Shown: positions 17,664 to 26,348, counted from the first letter of the stretch. The stretch: DNA of 64,000 nucleotides from Prevotellaceae bacterium (GCA_028726625.1 JAQYPT010000015.1:1-64000), one strand, 5' to 3'. The notes: a model not told the origin generated them from the sequence alone. Numbers and translations are program-made.

Positions 17664-17691
17664 GAGCGGGCTCCTTTCAAAGAGTCCGCTC
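17664..17691 (+). terminator. GC-rich hairpin just past the lipoprotein stop
   Basis: GAGCGGGCTC (17664-17673) pairs with GAGTCCGCTC (17682-17691), one G-T wobble, 8-nt loop, 22 nt after the stop. No T-run follows. DGR targets often carry such a hairpin after the variable region; it may equally be an mRNA-stabilising end. Confidence 0.6.
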
Positions 17692-17729
17692 ATAAAACCG
17701 CCTTTGGCTGTCGATTTCGACACAAGTAA

Positions 17730-17763
17730 CAAAAAGAGACCTAAAATGGGGCTCTTTTTGTCA
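17730..17763 (+). terminator. Probable intrinsic terminator of surface locus 1
   Basis: The stem ACAAAAAGAG...CTCTTTTTGT encloses a CC/GG-bearing loop, and the right arm supplies a T-run. The near symmetry would let it work in both directions. It lies about 90 bp after the lipoprotein stop. Confidence 0.75.
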
Positions 17764-17902
17764 CTTATTCCGAACTCGCGTATAATTTCATCATGAACTT
17801 GTGTTCTGCTCTTACAGCCTGTTGTTTCTTTGACAATAAGCCGGAAGCCCTGCCGGTACACATAGAGAAATCAAGGCAATTGGAACTTTTCTAAAGATTT
17901 TC

Positions 17903-18145
17903 TTATCCCGAACTCGCGTAATAATTATACAAAGAAACACGTTCAAACCCCTTGCCATACGCATGACTTAGTTCTTTAGCAAGTGTAGCTATTACCTGTT
18001 TTCCATATTCGGCTCTCTCTTCACCATCCAGTTTCTCACGTGCAATGCGTTCACCAAGCATCCAATTGCGGAGTGTGAGTGAAACATTGACAGCACGGTA
18101 TGCTTGCTCACGGGCATCCTCTATAATCGAACAGATGTCAATTTT
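17903..18145 (-). pseudogene. Remnant of a DUF1016/YhcG-type nuclease N-terminal domain
   Basis: The minus-strand frame reads DICSIIEDAREQAYRAVNVS, then NWMLGERIAREKLDGEERAEYGKQVIATLAKELSHAYGKGF (shown in parts: GERIAREK, EERAEYGKQ, AYGKGFERVSLYNYY). This is the DUF1016 N-terminal domain found with PD-(D/E)XK nucleases in defence or mobile contexts. The frame has a stop just upstream (TAA at 18146-18148), no ATG, and ends at TAA 17903-17905 where about 200 further residues with the nuclease domain would be expected. The word CCGAACTCGCGTA at its 3' end recurs near 17766. A dead fragment. Confidence 0.78.
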
Positions 18146-18253
18146 TTATCTCAAAAACATCCCTTAAATCGGCTCTTGAAAAATTTCAATATAGAAAAAA
18201 TCGATAGGCAAAGAGGATGCAAATAGGTGATGATGTGGGAAGAAAAAGCGCAT

Positions 18254-18385
18254 TTCAGGGTAAAAGCAATGGTGTTACCAGACAAGAAGAATGCTTTTAC
18301 CAGGTTATATACATGCTATTGCCAGTCAATTGTCTGCAAATTGCGGGCATGAAGGCATGCTTTTTAGCCGAAAAATGCTTGAATT
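18254..18385. repeat. 22-nt tandem array 3
   Basis: Six units of exactly 22 nt start at 18254, 18276, 18298, 18320, 18342 and 18364. The best-conserved columns are T-x-CCAG at the start and ATGCTTT at the end (units at 18276, 18298 and 18342). The units are diverged but hold the register without any indel over 132 bp. Confidence 0.7.
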
Positions 18386-18446
18386 TGGTTACGAATGCGG
18401 ATGAATAATTTGTAATATGTTGTGTATCAACGAAGTGCGAAAAACG

Positions 18447-18506
18447 CTCATGCTTGGCATATTTGCAAGCAACCATGGGTTCGTTTGCAAATAAGCCAAG
18501 CATGAG
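18447..18506. repeat. Large palindrome (28-nt arms)
   Basis: CTCATGCTTGGC at 18447-18458 pairs with GCCAAGCATGAG at 18495-18506 without mismatch. Pairing continues inward through TATTTGCAA/TTGCAAATA and an AACC/GGTT step to a short central ATG. Few mismatches over 28 nt per arm. It could form a cruciform in DNA or a long RNA hairpin downstream of the OPT gene (stop at 18623). Confidence 0.85.
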
Positions 18507-18622
18507 AAGATGTGTTGTCAAGAAAATTCACGAAGATAAACCTACCCGAAATGATGCGGCTCAAAGTGAATTTAAGATGGCAGTCTGGGCTTGGAATACT
18601 GCACCAGTCTGCCATCCAATGT

Positions 18623-20623
18623 TTAAGCCTTGCTCTTGTCGCGCGTAGCTAAGATGAAATAGCTAATCAATAGCAGGTAAGCGGCCAGTGAAAGCAATTC
18701 GGACAAGGGGTTGGCAAGCCAGTCGGGATTGATGGGGTTGAAGCCCGTAAAGCGCAGCAACGCGCTCAAAACGCCCATCAACGCACCGCCGGCGATGAAG
18801 CCGCTGGCCAGCAGCGTACCCTTCTCTCCGCGTTGTTTGTTCACTTCATTATTTTTGCTGCGCGTGGTGACAAACCAGTGAATGGCTCCACCGATGAGTA
18901 GGGGCGTGTTGAGTTCCAACGGAATGAACATGCCCAATGCAAATGCCAGTGCAGGAATCTTGAGCAAAGTGAGGATGATGGCCAGCAAAGCACCGATGCC
19001 GTATAAGATCCAAGGGGCGCCCGCACCATTCATCAAGGGCTCGATGACGGCTGCCATGGCATTGGCTTGCGGAGCCACCAGATGCCCTTGTTGTGCCGGA
19101 TCGAAGCCGTAAGTCTGATTGAGCAGCATCATCACGCCGCCTACAGTAGCCGCACTCACCAGGGTTCCCAAGAACTTCCAAGTTTCTTGTTTGGCTGGCG
19201 TCGTTCCCAACCAATAGCCAATCTTCAGGTCAGTGACAAACGCACCGGCCATGGAGAGAGCGGTACACACCACGCCTCCCATGATTAAAGCGGCTACCAT
19301 GCCCTCGGGACCGTTGAGTCCCACGGCTGCCATCACCACGCTGGCCAAAATAAGTGTCATCAAGGTCATGCCCGATACCGGGTTGCTGCCTACGATGGCA
19401 ATGGCGTTGGCTGCCACGGTGGTAAACAAAAAGGCAATGACAGCCACTAAGAGAATGGCAATCAGCGCATGCGTAAAGTTGTGCATAACGCCCAAAAGGA
19501 AGAATGCGAAGGTGATGAGAATGGCGGCAATGGAGCCGATGGCAATGACCCGGAACGAGATGTCCCTGCGTGTGCGTATCTCTTCTTTCGTCACCTCACC
19601 TTTTCCTTTCATCTCCTTAGCTGCCAGTCCAACGGCACTTTTGATGATGCCCCAGCTCTTGATGATGCCAATGATGCCCGCCATGGCAATGCCACCGATA
19701 CCGATGCTCTTGCCGTAAGTAGTAAAAATCAGCTCAGGAGACATCTCGCCTACCGTCATGGTGAGGTTGGTGCCACCGATGTTTAAGATGGTGTCGCCAA
19801 ACAACAGCGACAGTCCTGGCACGATGAGCCACCAAACGGCGAACGAACCCATACAGATAATAAAGGTATATTTCAGTCCGATGATGTAGCCAAGACCCAT
19901 TACGGCTGCGCCGGTGTTTACCTTGAAGACCAGTTTGGCTTGATCGGCCAGCTGCTGACCCAAGCCGAAAACGCGGGTGGTGAAGTTCTCGTTCCACCAT
20001 CCAAAGGTGGCTACTATGAAGTCATAAAGCCCACCAACCAGTCCGGCCATGAGTAATGGCTTGGCCTGCGATCCGCCTTTGGCACCGCTAACGAGTACTT
20101 GTGTGGTGGCAGTGGCTTCGGGGAATGGATATTTGCCATGCATGTCGCTCACGAAATATTTGCGAAAAGGAATCAGAAATAGAATGCCGATGACTCCTCC
20201 GAGTGCCGAACTCATGAAGATTTTCATGAACGACGCGCTCATTTCGGGATACTTGGCTTGAAGAATGTAAATGGCGGGCAGGGTGAAAATGGCTCCAGCC
20301 ACCACTGCACCCGAGCAGGCTCCTATGCTCTGTATAATCACATTTTCACCAAGTGCCTTGTTTCGCTTGGCGGCTGTTGACACGCCTACGGCGATAATGG
20401 CAATGGGGATGGCTGCCTCAAACACCTGTCCTACCTTCAAACCCAGATAGGCTGCGGCGGCCGAGAACAACATCGCCATGAGGATACCCCATGTCACTGA
20501 CCACGCATTGACCTCGGGGTAGGTTTGGTTTGCATGCATGATAGGTTGATACTCTTCTCCTTCATTCAATTCCCTGAAAGCATTTTCAGGCAATTGCACT
20601 GACTCTTTTTGCTTGTTTTCCAT
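18623..20623 (-). CDS. OPT-family oligopeptide transporter
   Basis: 666 aa with about 16 hydrophobic segments, typical of the OPT family that imports small peptides or metal chelates by proton symport. Recognisable parts: WSVTWGILMAMLFSAAAAYLGLKVGQ near the start (in short, AYLGLKVGQVFEAAIP), NPVSGMTLM in the middle, and GTTPAKQETWKFLGTL later. I chose ATG 20623 (MENKQKESVQL): a promoter at 20648-20678 would start the message near 20643, so the in-frame codon at 20650 would be outside it. Monocistronic, divergent from dnaB. The substrate cannot be told from sequence. Confidence 0.9.
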   Translation of the reverse strand: MENKQKESVQLPENAFRELNEGEEYQPIMHANQTYPEVNAWSVTWGILMAMLFSAAAAYLGLKVGQVFEAAIPIAIIAVGVSTAAKRNKALGENVIIQSIGACSGAVVAGAIFTLPAIYILQAKYPEMSASFMKIFMSSALGGVIGILFLIPFRKYFVSDMHGKYPFPEATATTQVLVSGAKGGSQAKPLLMAGLVGGLYDFIVATFGWWNENFTTRVFGLGQQLADQAKLVFKVNTGAAVMGLGYIIGLKYTFIICMGSFAVWWLIVPGLSLLFGDTILNIGGTNLTMTVGEMSPELIFTTYGKSIGIGGIAMAGIIGIIKSWGIIKSAVGLAAKEMKGKGEVTKEEIRTRRDISFRVIAIGSIAAILITFAFFLLGVMHNFTHALIAILLVAVIAFLFTTVAANAIAIVGSNPVSGMTLMTLILASVVMAAVGLNGPEGMVAALIMGGVVCTALSMAGAFVTDLKIGYWLGTTPAKQETWKFLGTLVSAATVGGVMMLLNQTYGFDPAQQGHLVAPQANAMAAVIEPLMNGAGAPWILYGIGALLAIILTLLKIPALAFALGMFIPLELNTPLLIGGAIHWFVTTRSKNNEVNKQRGEKGTLLASGFIAGGALMGVLSALLRFTGFNPINPDWLANPLSELLSLAAYLLLISYFILATRDKSKA

Positions 20624-20647
20624 AAGTAATATTTGTGTTTTTGCTGA

Positions 20648-20678
20648 CAAAGATATACTAAATCAATAAGATGGCAAA
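20648..20678 (-). promoter_or_regulatory. OPT gene promoter
   Basis: -33 TTTG (plus-strand CAAA 20675-20678), exactly 19 nt, -7 TATCTTTG (20648-20655). Predicted start near 20643, about 20 nt before ATG 20623. It rules out the longer N-terminus. Confidence 0.85.
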
Positions 20679-20778
20679 ACGAATTGTAAGATTTTATTCC
20701 ACTTTGTCATGATTGCTGTAGAGCAGTGTGGAATGTAAAAAGATGAACGCCGATGGGCGATAGTTGAACTATTTTTTA

Positions 20779-20786
20779 TACATTTG
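20779..20786 (+). promoter_or_regulatory. -7 element of dnaB
   Basis: TACATTTG fits TAnnTTTG and lies 37 bp before ATG 20824. No clear -33 TTTG at 19 nt, so this is a partial match. Confidence 0.5.
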
Positions 20787-20823
20787 CATTCCCAAGTTGG
20801 TAAAACAATAAAATACTTCAACC

Positions 20824-22329
20824 ATGGCCACTACCAAAAACAAGCGTCCAACACCGATAGATAACTCTTATGCACATGTTCAGCCACAAGCAACTGACGT
20901 AGAAAGAGTTGTTCTGGGGGCACTGATGATAGACAAAGACGCTTTTTCCATCATTTCCGAGATTCTTCGGCCAGCATCTTTTTACGAGCCCAGGCATCAG
21001 AAGATTTTCCATGCCATCCAGTCGTTGACGATGGAGGAGAAGCCGGTTGACATCATCACCGTGACCGATCAGCTGAAAAGAGAGGGGACGTTGGATGAAA
21101 TAGGAGGTGCTGCCTATGTAGTGGAGCTTAGTGCACAGGTTGCGTCATCAGCCAACATTGAGTATCATGCCAAAATACTTTCGCAGAAATCGCTGGCTCG
21201 TCAGTTGATTTCTTATGCCAGTGTCATCGAAACCAAGGCGTTTGATGAGTCGCAGGATATAGATGAGTTGATGCAAGAAGCCGAAAGTGACCTCTTCACG
21301 TTGTCACAAACCAACATGAAGAAGGACTATACGCAAATTGATCCTGTGATAGCCCAAGCAACAGAAATACTGCAAAAGGCATCCGCTAACACAGGCGATT
21401 TGACAGGAATTCCTTCTGGATATACCAAACTGGATGGCATTACAAGTGGCTGGCAGAAGTCTGACTTGGTGATTATTGCTGGTCGTCCGGCCATGGGAAA
21501 AACGTCTTTTGCACTCTCTATTGCTAAGAATATCGCTGTAGATCATCATGAACCTATTGCCTTTTTCTCACTGGAAATGAACAATGTACAATTGGTAAAC
21601 CGCTTGATATCCAATACTTGTGAGATTGCGGGCAACAAGATTCTGAGTGGACAATTGACTGCTGATGAATGGAAACGTTTTGATACGAAAGTGAGAAACC
21701 TGATGGGTACACCTATCTATATTGATGACACGCCCGGACTGAGTATCTTTGAGCTAAGAACCAAGGCGCGTAGGCTGGTCAGAGAGAAAGGCGTAAAGAT
21801 TATCATGATAGACTATTTGCAGCTGATGAATGCCAATGGCATGCGGTTTGGCAACCGTCAGGAGGAGGTTTCTACCATCTCTCGCTCGCTGAAGGGACTG
21901 GCCAAAGAGCTGGATATTCCAGTGCTGGCTCTGTCACAGTTGAGCCGTAACGTGGAGAATCGTGATGGATTGGAGGGAAAACGACCGCAGTTGAGCGACC
22001 TTCGAGAGTCGGGTGCCATCGAACAGGATGCCGACTTGGTGCTGTTTGTGCACAGACCGGAGTATTATCGCTTGTATGAAGACAACAATGGGGTGGACTT
22101 GCGGGGTAAAGCTCAAATCATCATAGCCAAGCATCGTAAAGGTGCGACGGGCGATGTGCTGCTAAATTTCCGTGGCGAGTATACGCGTTTTGAGAACTTG
22201 GACGAAGGTTATTCGATGCCAATTCCAGAAGGTGGCGAGTTTATGGAGTCGCGTCTTAATGGAGGTTTCCCACCCCCAGAGGTCTCTCCTTTAGGAGATT
22301 TGCCCCCAGCAGAGTCTGTTCCGTTTTGA
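20824..22329 (+). CDS. dnaB: Replicative DNA helicase DnaB
   Basis: 501 aa, hexameric 5'-3' helicase at the replication fork. N-terminal domain PQATDVERVVLGALMIDKDA; RecA-like domain with Walker A GRPAMGKTSFALSIA, Walker B IIMIDYLQLM, and the conserved LSDLRESGAIEQDADLVLF arginine-finger region. The C-terminal tail of about 35 residues is Gly/Pro/Glu-rich and ends PPAESVPF; an acidic-to-hydrophobic ending of this kind may contact partners. There is no intein. The start at 20824 agrees with the -7 box. The TPR protein gene follows 67 bp later on the same strand. Confidence 0.97.
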   Translation: MATTKNKRPTPIDNSYAHVQPQATDVERVVLGALMIDKDAFSIISEILRPASFYEPRHQKIFHAIQSLTMEEKPVDIITVTDQLKREGTLDEIGGAAYVVELSAQVASSANIEYHAKILSQKSLARQLISYASVIETKAFDESQDIDELMQEAESDLFTLSQTNMKKDYTQIDPVIAQATEILQKASANTGDLTGIPSGYTKLDGITSGWQKSDLVIIAGRPAMGKTSFALSIAKNIAVDHHEPIAFFSLEMNNVQLVNRLISNTCEIAGNKILSGQLTADEWKRFDTKVRNLMGTPIYIDDTPGLSIFELRTKARRLVREKGVKIIMIDYLQLMNANGMRFGNRQEEVSTISRSLKGLAKELDIPVLALSQLSRNVENRDGLEGKRPQLSDLRESGAIEQDADLVLFVHRPEYYRLYEDNNGVDLRGKAQIIIAKHRKGATGDVLLNFRGEYTRFENLDEGYSMPIPEGGEFMESRLNGGFPPPEVSPLGDLPPAESVPF

Positions 22330-22396
22330 CGAACGGGCACTTTTCTCAATGAAAACGAAAGAGCTGTTGATGTAAAATGATGTAAATGAAACAGAT

Positions 22397-23137
22397 ATGA
22401 GGGATTTTTTCAGCATGTTAAGGTTTACTTTAAAGGCTTTTCCTTTCCGAGGAAAGGCGTGTATCTTGTCTGTTTCCGCACTTTTTTTCTCGTTTCTTTT
22501 GCCTGTAAACGGCTTTGCACAACAGCGTGAAGCGTTGCGTGACAGTTTGAAGAAGGCCACCGAGGCCTTGGAATATCATCCCGATAGTGTAGACTTGCGG
22601 TTGAAAAAGGCAGCGTGGAATTTACAATTAGAACAGTGGCAGTATGCTAAAGACGAGTATGATTGGGTGCTGAACAAGGATCAGCACAATATCGCTGCTT
22701 TGTATTATCGAGCTTTCGCCAATCAAAAGTTGGGGAGATATAATTTTGCTCGCCTTGATTATGAGAATCTGTTGCAAAGGGTTCCCGGACATTTTTCTGC
22801 GCTCTTAGGTCTGGCTTTGCTCAATCAGAAGGACAAACACCATACGGAAGCGCTCAATCAGATTAACCAGTTGGTGAGTCAGCATGCCGACAGTGCGGTG
22901 GCTTATGCCGCTCGTGCGGGAATTGAAGTAGAGCAGGGGATGCTTGAGTTGGGCGAATACGATTATTCAGAGGCCATCAAAAGGGATCAGAAAAATACCG
23001 ATTATTTGTTGAACAGAGCAGAACTGCGCATTCAATTGGGCAAGACTGAAAAGGCAAGAGAAGACCTTGACCGCATTGTGTCATTAGGTGTTCCGCGCCC
23101 AGCTCTCAAGAATTGGTATAGAAGACTGAAACAATGA
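22397..23137 (+). CDS. Exported TPR-repeat protein
   Basis: 246 aa. A basic start (MRDFFSMLRFTLKAFPFRGK) precedes a hydrophobic stretch (VSALFFSFLLPVNGFAQ) that looks like a signal peptide. The mature part is about six 34-residue TPR units, such as KDEYDWVLNKDQHNIAALYY and GEYDYSEAIKRDQKNTDYLL. TPR proteins are binding scaffolds; no catalytic domain is present. The start could also be the second Met (MLRFTL, 22415). It lies 67 bp after dnaB, so it may be co-transcribed. Partner and role unknown. Confidence 0.82.
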   Translation: MRDFFSMLRFTLKAFPFRGKACILSVSALFFSFLLPVNGFAQQREALRDSLKKATEALEYHPDSVDLRLKKAAWNLQLEQWQYAKDEYDWVLNKDQHNIAALYYRAFANQKLGRYNFARLDYENLLQRVPGHFSALLGLALLNQKDKHHTEALNQINQLVSQHADSAVAYAARAGIEVEQGMLELGEYDYSEAIKRDQKNTDYLLNRAELRIQLGKTEKAREDLDRIVSLGVPRPALKNWYRRLKQ

Positions 23138-23208
23138 TTTTGAAAACACCACGCCCTGACAACTTTATTTCCTTGTTCTATCTCTTTTAAGGCATGGCCG
23201 TGCTGGTG

Positions 23209-23835
23209 CTATTTCACGTCAAGTGGGAACAAACCATACAGTCGGTCGTCAATCATGTCTGTAATCTCCTTGAAATCTTGTGGATTTTCTTTGAAATGAA
23301 GACGGTCGCCATCAACAATCATGAGGTTCCCTTTGTACGTGCTAATCCAGTTTTCGTAGAGTGTGTTGAGCCCCTGTAAGTAGTCTATTCGGATGGATTT
23401 CTCAAATTCGCGACCTCGTTTTTGGATATGAGAAACCAGGTTTGGAATCCCCGAACGAATGTAAATCAAGAGATCTGGCAACTTTACGAGCGACATCATG
23501 AGATTGAAAAGGTCTGTATAGTTGTCAAAGTCGCGGTCGCTCATCATTCCCATGCTGTGCAAGTTGGGTGCGAAGATGCAGGCATCTTCAAAGATGGTGC
23601 GGTCTTGAATGATGGTGTCGTGGCTCTTGCTGATGGCAACTACGTCTCTAAACCGCTTGTTGAGAAAGTAGATTTGCAGGTTGAACGACCATCGTGTCAT
23701 GTCGGCATAGAAATCATCCAGATACGGATTGTCGTCTACGGGCTCAAATTGTGGTATCCAATTATATCGTTTGGCAAGCATGGTAGTGAGGGTTGTCTTG
23801 CCGCTTCCTATGTTTCCAGCAATGGCTATGTGCAT
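23209..23835 (-). CDS. Deoxynucleoside kinase (copy 1)
   Basis: 208 aa, dNK/dGK-dAK family: P-loop MHIAIAGNIGSGKTTLT, substrate-site FEPVDDNPYLDDFY, DRS-type motif QDRTIFEDACIFA, and lid arginines HIQKRGREFEKSIR. It phosphorylates deoxynucleosides for salvage. It is a tandem partner of the gene 66 bp upstream (23902-24525), alike throughout but clearly diverged, and in related organisms such pairs form heterodimers with different base preference. No promoter is evident in the 66-bp gap, so the two genes are probably one operon. Confidence 0.92.
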   Translation of the reverse strand: MHIAIAGNIGSGKTTLTTMLAKRYNWIPQFEPVDDNPYLDDFYADMTRWSFNLQIYFLNKRFRDVVAISKSHDTIIQDRTIFEDACIFAPNLHSMGMMSDRDFDNYTDLFNLMMSLVKLPDLLIYIRSGIPNLVSHIQKRGREFEKSIRIDYLQGLNTLYENWISTYKGNLMIVDGDRLHFKENPQDFKEITDMIDDRLYGLFPLDVK

Positions 23836-23901
23836 GATGAATGTGTTTTTATTGTGTGAATAGAGTGATTGTTGATATGTTGAAAAGACGTTGCGTTGTG
23901 A

Positions 23902-24525
23902 TTACAGATTGCCAAAGAGGCCGAACAGTTGCGCGTCTATCTTATCGATGATTTCTGAGAAGTCTTTCGGATTGTGCTCAAAGTCAAGCGTGTCCGCCTC
24001 AATGATGAGCTTTTTTCCTTGGTATTTGTTGAGAATAAAATCTTCGTAACGTTCGTTCAGGTTGGTGAGATACTCCAGTGGAATGGCCTGTTCGTAGTCT
24101 CGACCGCGCTTTTGGATATGTCCAACCAGGTTGGGAACAGACGAACGAAGGTAAATCATGAGGTCAGGAAGTTTGACAGCCATCATCATAGCCTCAAACA
24201 GTTCCATGTATGTATTGAAATCTCTGTCAGACAAATGCCCCATATCTCGATTGTTGGCGGCAAAAACATATACCCCTTCGTATATCGAACGGTCTTGTAC
24301 GATGGTTTCTTTCGATTGAGCTATATCCAGTAAGTCATGAAAACGTTGCTTCAAGAAGTAAACCTCAAGGTTGAAAGCCCATCGTTCAATACATCGATAG
24401 TAGTCGTCCAAGTATGGATTGATGTCCACCGATTCCAATTTAGGTGTCCACCCATAGTGTTTAACCAACATGTTTGTGAGGGTTGTCTTGCCGCTTCCGA
24501 TGTTTCCTGCGATGGCTATATGCAC
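23902..24525 (-). CDS. Deoxynucleoside kinase (copy 2)
   Basis: 207 aa, same family as its downstream neighbour: MHIAIAGNIGSGKTTLTNML, LESVDINPYLDDYY, QDRSIYEGVYVFA and HIQKRGRDYEQAI. The substrate motif differs (SVDINPYLDD against PVDDNPYLDD), consistent with a different base preference. First gene of the pair; a well-formed promoter lies 100-130 bp upstream, giving a leader of about 95 nt. Confidence 0.92.
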   Translation of the reverse strand: MHIAIAGNIGSGKTTLTNMLVKHYGWTPKLESVDINPYLDDYYRCIERWAFNLEVYFLKQRFHDLLDIAQSKETIVQDRSIYEGVYVFAANNRDMGHLSDRDFNTYMELFEAMMMAVKLPDLMIYLRSSVPNLVGHIQKRGRDYEQAIPLEYLTNLNERYEDFILNKYQGKKLIIEADTLDFEHNPKDFSEIIDKIDAQLFGLFGNL

Positions 24526-24623
24526 GGTTTTTGTCTTACTAAAAGTTGATGACTACACAGAATGAGCAGGGCGTATTCTTTCTATTAGATTCAAAGATGC
24601 AAAGCCTTTCTGCGTTTTGCCTG

Positions 24624-24654
24624 CAAAGTTAGCCCAAACAGTGCATACTTCAAA
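24624..24654 (-). promoter_or_regulatory. Deoxynucleoside kinase operon promoter
   Basis: -33 TTTG (plus-strand CAAA 24651-24654), exactly 19 nt, -7 TAACTTTG (24624-24631). Consensus match. Confidence 0.85.
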
Positions 24655-24842
24655 ATATATTAGTTGGTTTTTCTTGGTCTCCGTTCATCTTGACTTTCTC
24701 TTTTAGGAAGAAGTCATCAGCCGTTCGTATGCGATGTTTTTTTCTTTCTATTTGATGTGTTATAATGTTTGACGAAAGGTTATTTATTTTTAATTACGTC
24801 CATTTGTCATCCCATTCGCGCATACAATTGAAATGAAAATCC

Positions 24843-24850
24843 TATATTTG
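24843..24850 (+). promoter_or_regulatory. -7 element of the SIMPL gene
   Basis: TATATTTG fits TAnnTTTG and precedes ATG 24886 by 35 bp. A TTTG occurs further upstream (24803-24806), but not at the usual spacing. The rest of the region 24655-24842 shows no gene. Confidence 0.55.
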
Positions 24851-24885
24851 TGACATACAGAAAGATTCATCAAAAACATAAAAAT

Positions 24886-25587
24886 ATGAAAGGACAAGTT
24901 TTATCTGCGGCACTCATTGCCTTCAGTATCGTTGTTTTAGGATTTGCGATCAAGGGCGGTATCGATAACTTTGTGAACAAAGACAACAAGGTAACGGTAA
25001 AGGGATTGTCGGAAAAAGAGGTCGAGGCGGACAAAGTGACATGGCCCATCTTGTCAAAAGAAATTGGAAACGACCTGCCACAGCTGTATAAGAACATAGC
25101 CAACACACAGGCAACCATCAAGAATTTCTTGCTGAGTAACGGTATTTCTGAAAGCGAAATCAGCGTTAACGCGCCTTCCGTGATTGACATGAATGCCAAT
25201 CAATATTCCAATAACGAGTCGCGTTATCGCTATAACATCACCTCGTCGATAACGGTGACCTCTAAGAAAGTGAAGTTGGTGAGAAGCATTATTGCCAAAC
25301 AAGGCAGCTTGCTGAAGGAAGGAGTGGCCATTGTGGATGGTGGATACGAGAATCCTGTGAAATACGAATATGTGTCTTTCGCGGCCATGAAACCCAAGAT
25401 GATGGAGGAAGCCATTGATAATGCTGAGAAAACTGCCCAGCAGTTTGCTGAAAACAGTCGCAGCAAACTGAACAAAATAACCAGTGCTGATCAAGGACAG
25501 TTCTCCATTGAAGACCGTGACTCCAACACGCCTTACATCAAAAAAGTAAGAGTGGTGACCACCATTACTTATTCTTTGAAAGATTAG
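24886..25587 (+). CDS. SIMPL (DUF541) domain protein
   Basis: 233 aa from MKGQVLSAALIAFSIVVLGF, an N-terminal membrane anchor or uncleaved signal. The rest is a SIMPL domain: KVTVKGLSEKEVEADKVTWP at the front, and VRVVTTITYSL at the end. These periplasmic or surface proteins oligomerise, and their role is poorly known (oxidative-stress and signalling links exist elsewhere). I chose ATG 24886 over the upstream codon at 24850 because the latter overlaps the -7 box. It is convergent with mscL, with a hairpin between them. Confidence 0.88.
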   Translation: MKGQVLSAALIAFSIVVLGFAIKGGIDNFVNKDNKVTVKGLSEKEVEADKVTWPILSKEIGNDLPQLYKNIANTQATIKNFLLSNGISESEISVNAPSVIDMNANQYSNNESRYRYNITSSITVTSKKVKLVRSIIAKQGSLLKEGVAIVDGGYENPVKYEYVSFAAMKPKMMEEAIDNAEKTAQQFAENSRSKLNKITSADQGQFSIEDRDSNTPYIKKVRVVTTITYSLKD

Positions 25588-25662
25588 CCGCTGTTGAAGG
25601 TCACACCAGTGGGTTGACTTTCTGCGTACCAGCCGTTGGCTTTGTGCGTGAAAGATGAAGAA

Positions 25663-25697
25663 AACAACGGATGTTTCATCGTGAAGCATCCGTTGTT
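25663..25697. terminator. Hairpin between SIMPL gene and mscL
   Basis: AACAACGGATG (25663-25673) and CATCCGTTGTT (25687-25697) form a perfect 11-bp stem with a 13-nt loop between convergent genes. A-rich on the left and T-bearing on the right arm, so it could serve either strand. Confidence 0.75.
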
Positions 25698-25767
25698 ATC
25701 TTGAGGTAGGTATGTGATGATGGTTGACCTACCCATTTGTTTCTTGTGTGTAAACGAAGAATTTTGC

Positions 25768-26187
25768 TTATTTGTTCTTCAGCAAGTCACGAATCTCCGT
25801 CAACAGTTTCTCTTCTGTTGTGGGTTCAGGTTTTGCTGGTGCGGGTTCTTCTTCATTCTTCTTCACGATTTTCATGACAGCTTTGACGAGCAAGAACACA
25901 CAGAAAGCGATAATCAGGAAATCTACTGTCTGCTGAATAAAGTTGCCATAGTTCACCGTTACGGCTTCCATGGTCTTGCCATCTTCTGAAAGTTTCTCAC
26001 CAAGTGTGCAACTCAAGTCTTTAAAGTTGACACCGCCAAGCAGAAAACCAATAGGCGGCATGATGATATCATTCACGAGGGATGTAACAATTTTGCCGAA
26101 GGCACCTCCGACGATCACACCGACAGCCATGTCAACCACATTGCCACGCATGGCAAAAGCTTTGAACTCATTTAAAAACTTCTTCAT
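25768..26187 (-). CDS. mscL: Large-conductance mechanosensitive channel
   Basis: 139 aa, normal length. The N-terminal helix and TM1 are clear ([20 protein letters not shown], then [20 protein letters not shown]), a periplasmic loop follows, then TM2 ([20 protein letters not shown]) and a charged C-terminal helix ([15 protein letters not shown]). It opens under membrane tension to release solutes on hypo-osmotic shock. A TATATTTG -7 box on the minus strand (26321-26328) lies in the shared upstream region with gapA. Confidence 0.97.
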   Translation of the reverse strand: MKKFLNEFKAFAMRGNVVDMAVGVIVGGAFGKIVTSLVNDIIMPPIGFLLGGVNFKDLSCTLGEKLSEDGKTMEAVTVNYGNFIQQTVDFLIIAFCVFLLVKAVMKIVKKNEEEPAPAKPEPTTEEKLLTEIRDLLKNK

Positions 26188-26320
26188 AATTATCTTTTTG
26201 TTATAGTAATAATCGATATTTTGTCATGTAGACTTGTCATTGTTCTTTTTCGATGATTATATTCTGTAATGTTATCGAATAACAAGGCTTTTTTATATTA
26301 TTTAATACATGAATCACATG

Positions 26321-26348
26321 CAAATATAGAAAATTAATCGTAACTTTG
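26321..26348. promoter_or_regulatory. Back-to-back -7 elements of mscL and gapA
   Basis: Minus-strand TATATTTG (plus 26321-26328) faces mscL; plus-strand TAACTTTG (26341-26348) faces gapA. The two boxes are 12 nt apart, so the divergent promoters must overlap and could exclude each other. Neither has a TTTG at exactly 19 nt. The remaining intergenic DNA to 26486 is the gapA leader, about 130 nt, unusually long for this genome. Confidence 0.55.

Larger units (their letters stand above)
18146..18622. other. Gene-free region with tandem repeats and a large cruciform
   Basis: I find no gene. It holds a 10-bp inverted repeat GGTAAAAGCA/TGCTTTTACC (18259-18268 with 18292-18301), a 22-nt array (18254-18385) and a long palindrome (18447-18506), each listed separately. 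It lies past the 3' end of the leftward OPT gene. Confidence 0.6.

Noticed and set aside
17610..17861. 83-aa frame on the minus strand
   Set aside because: It passes through the hairpins and terminator downstream of the surface lipoprotein and has no recognisable domain.
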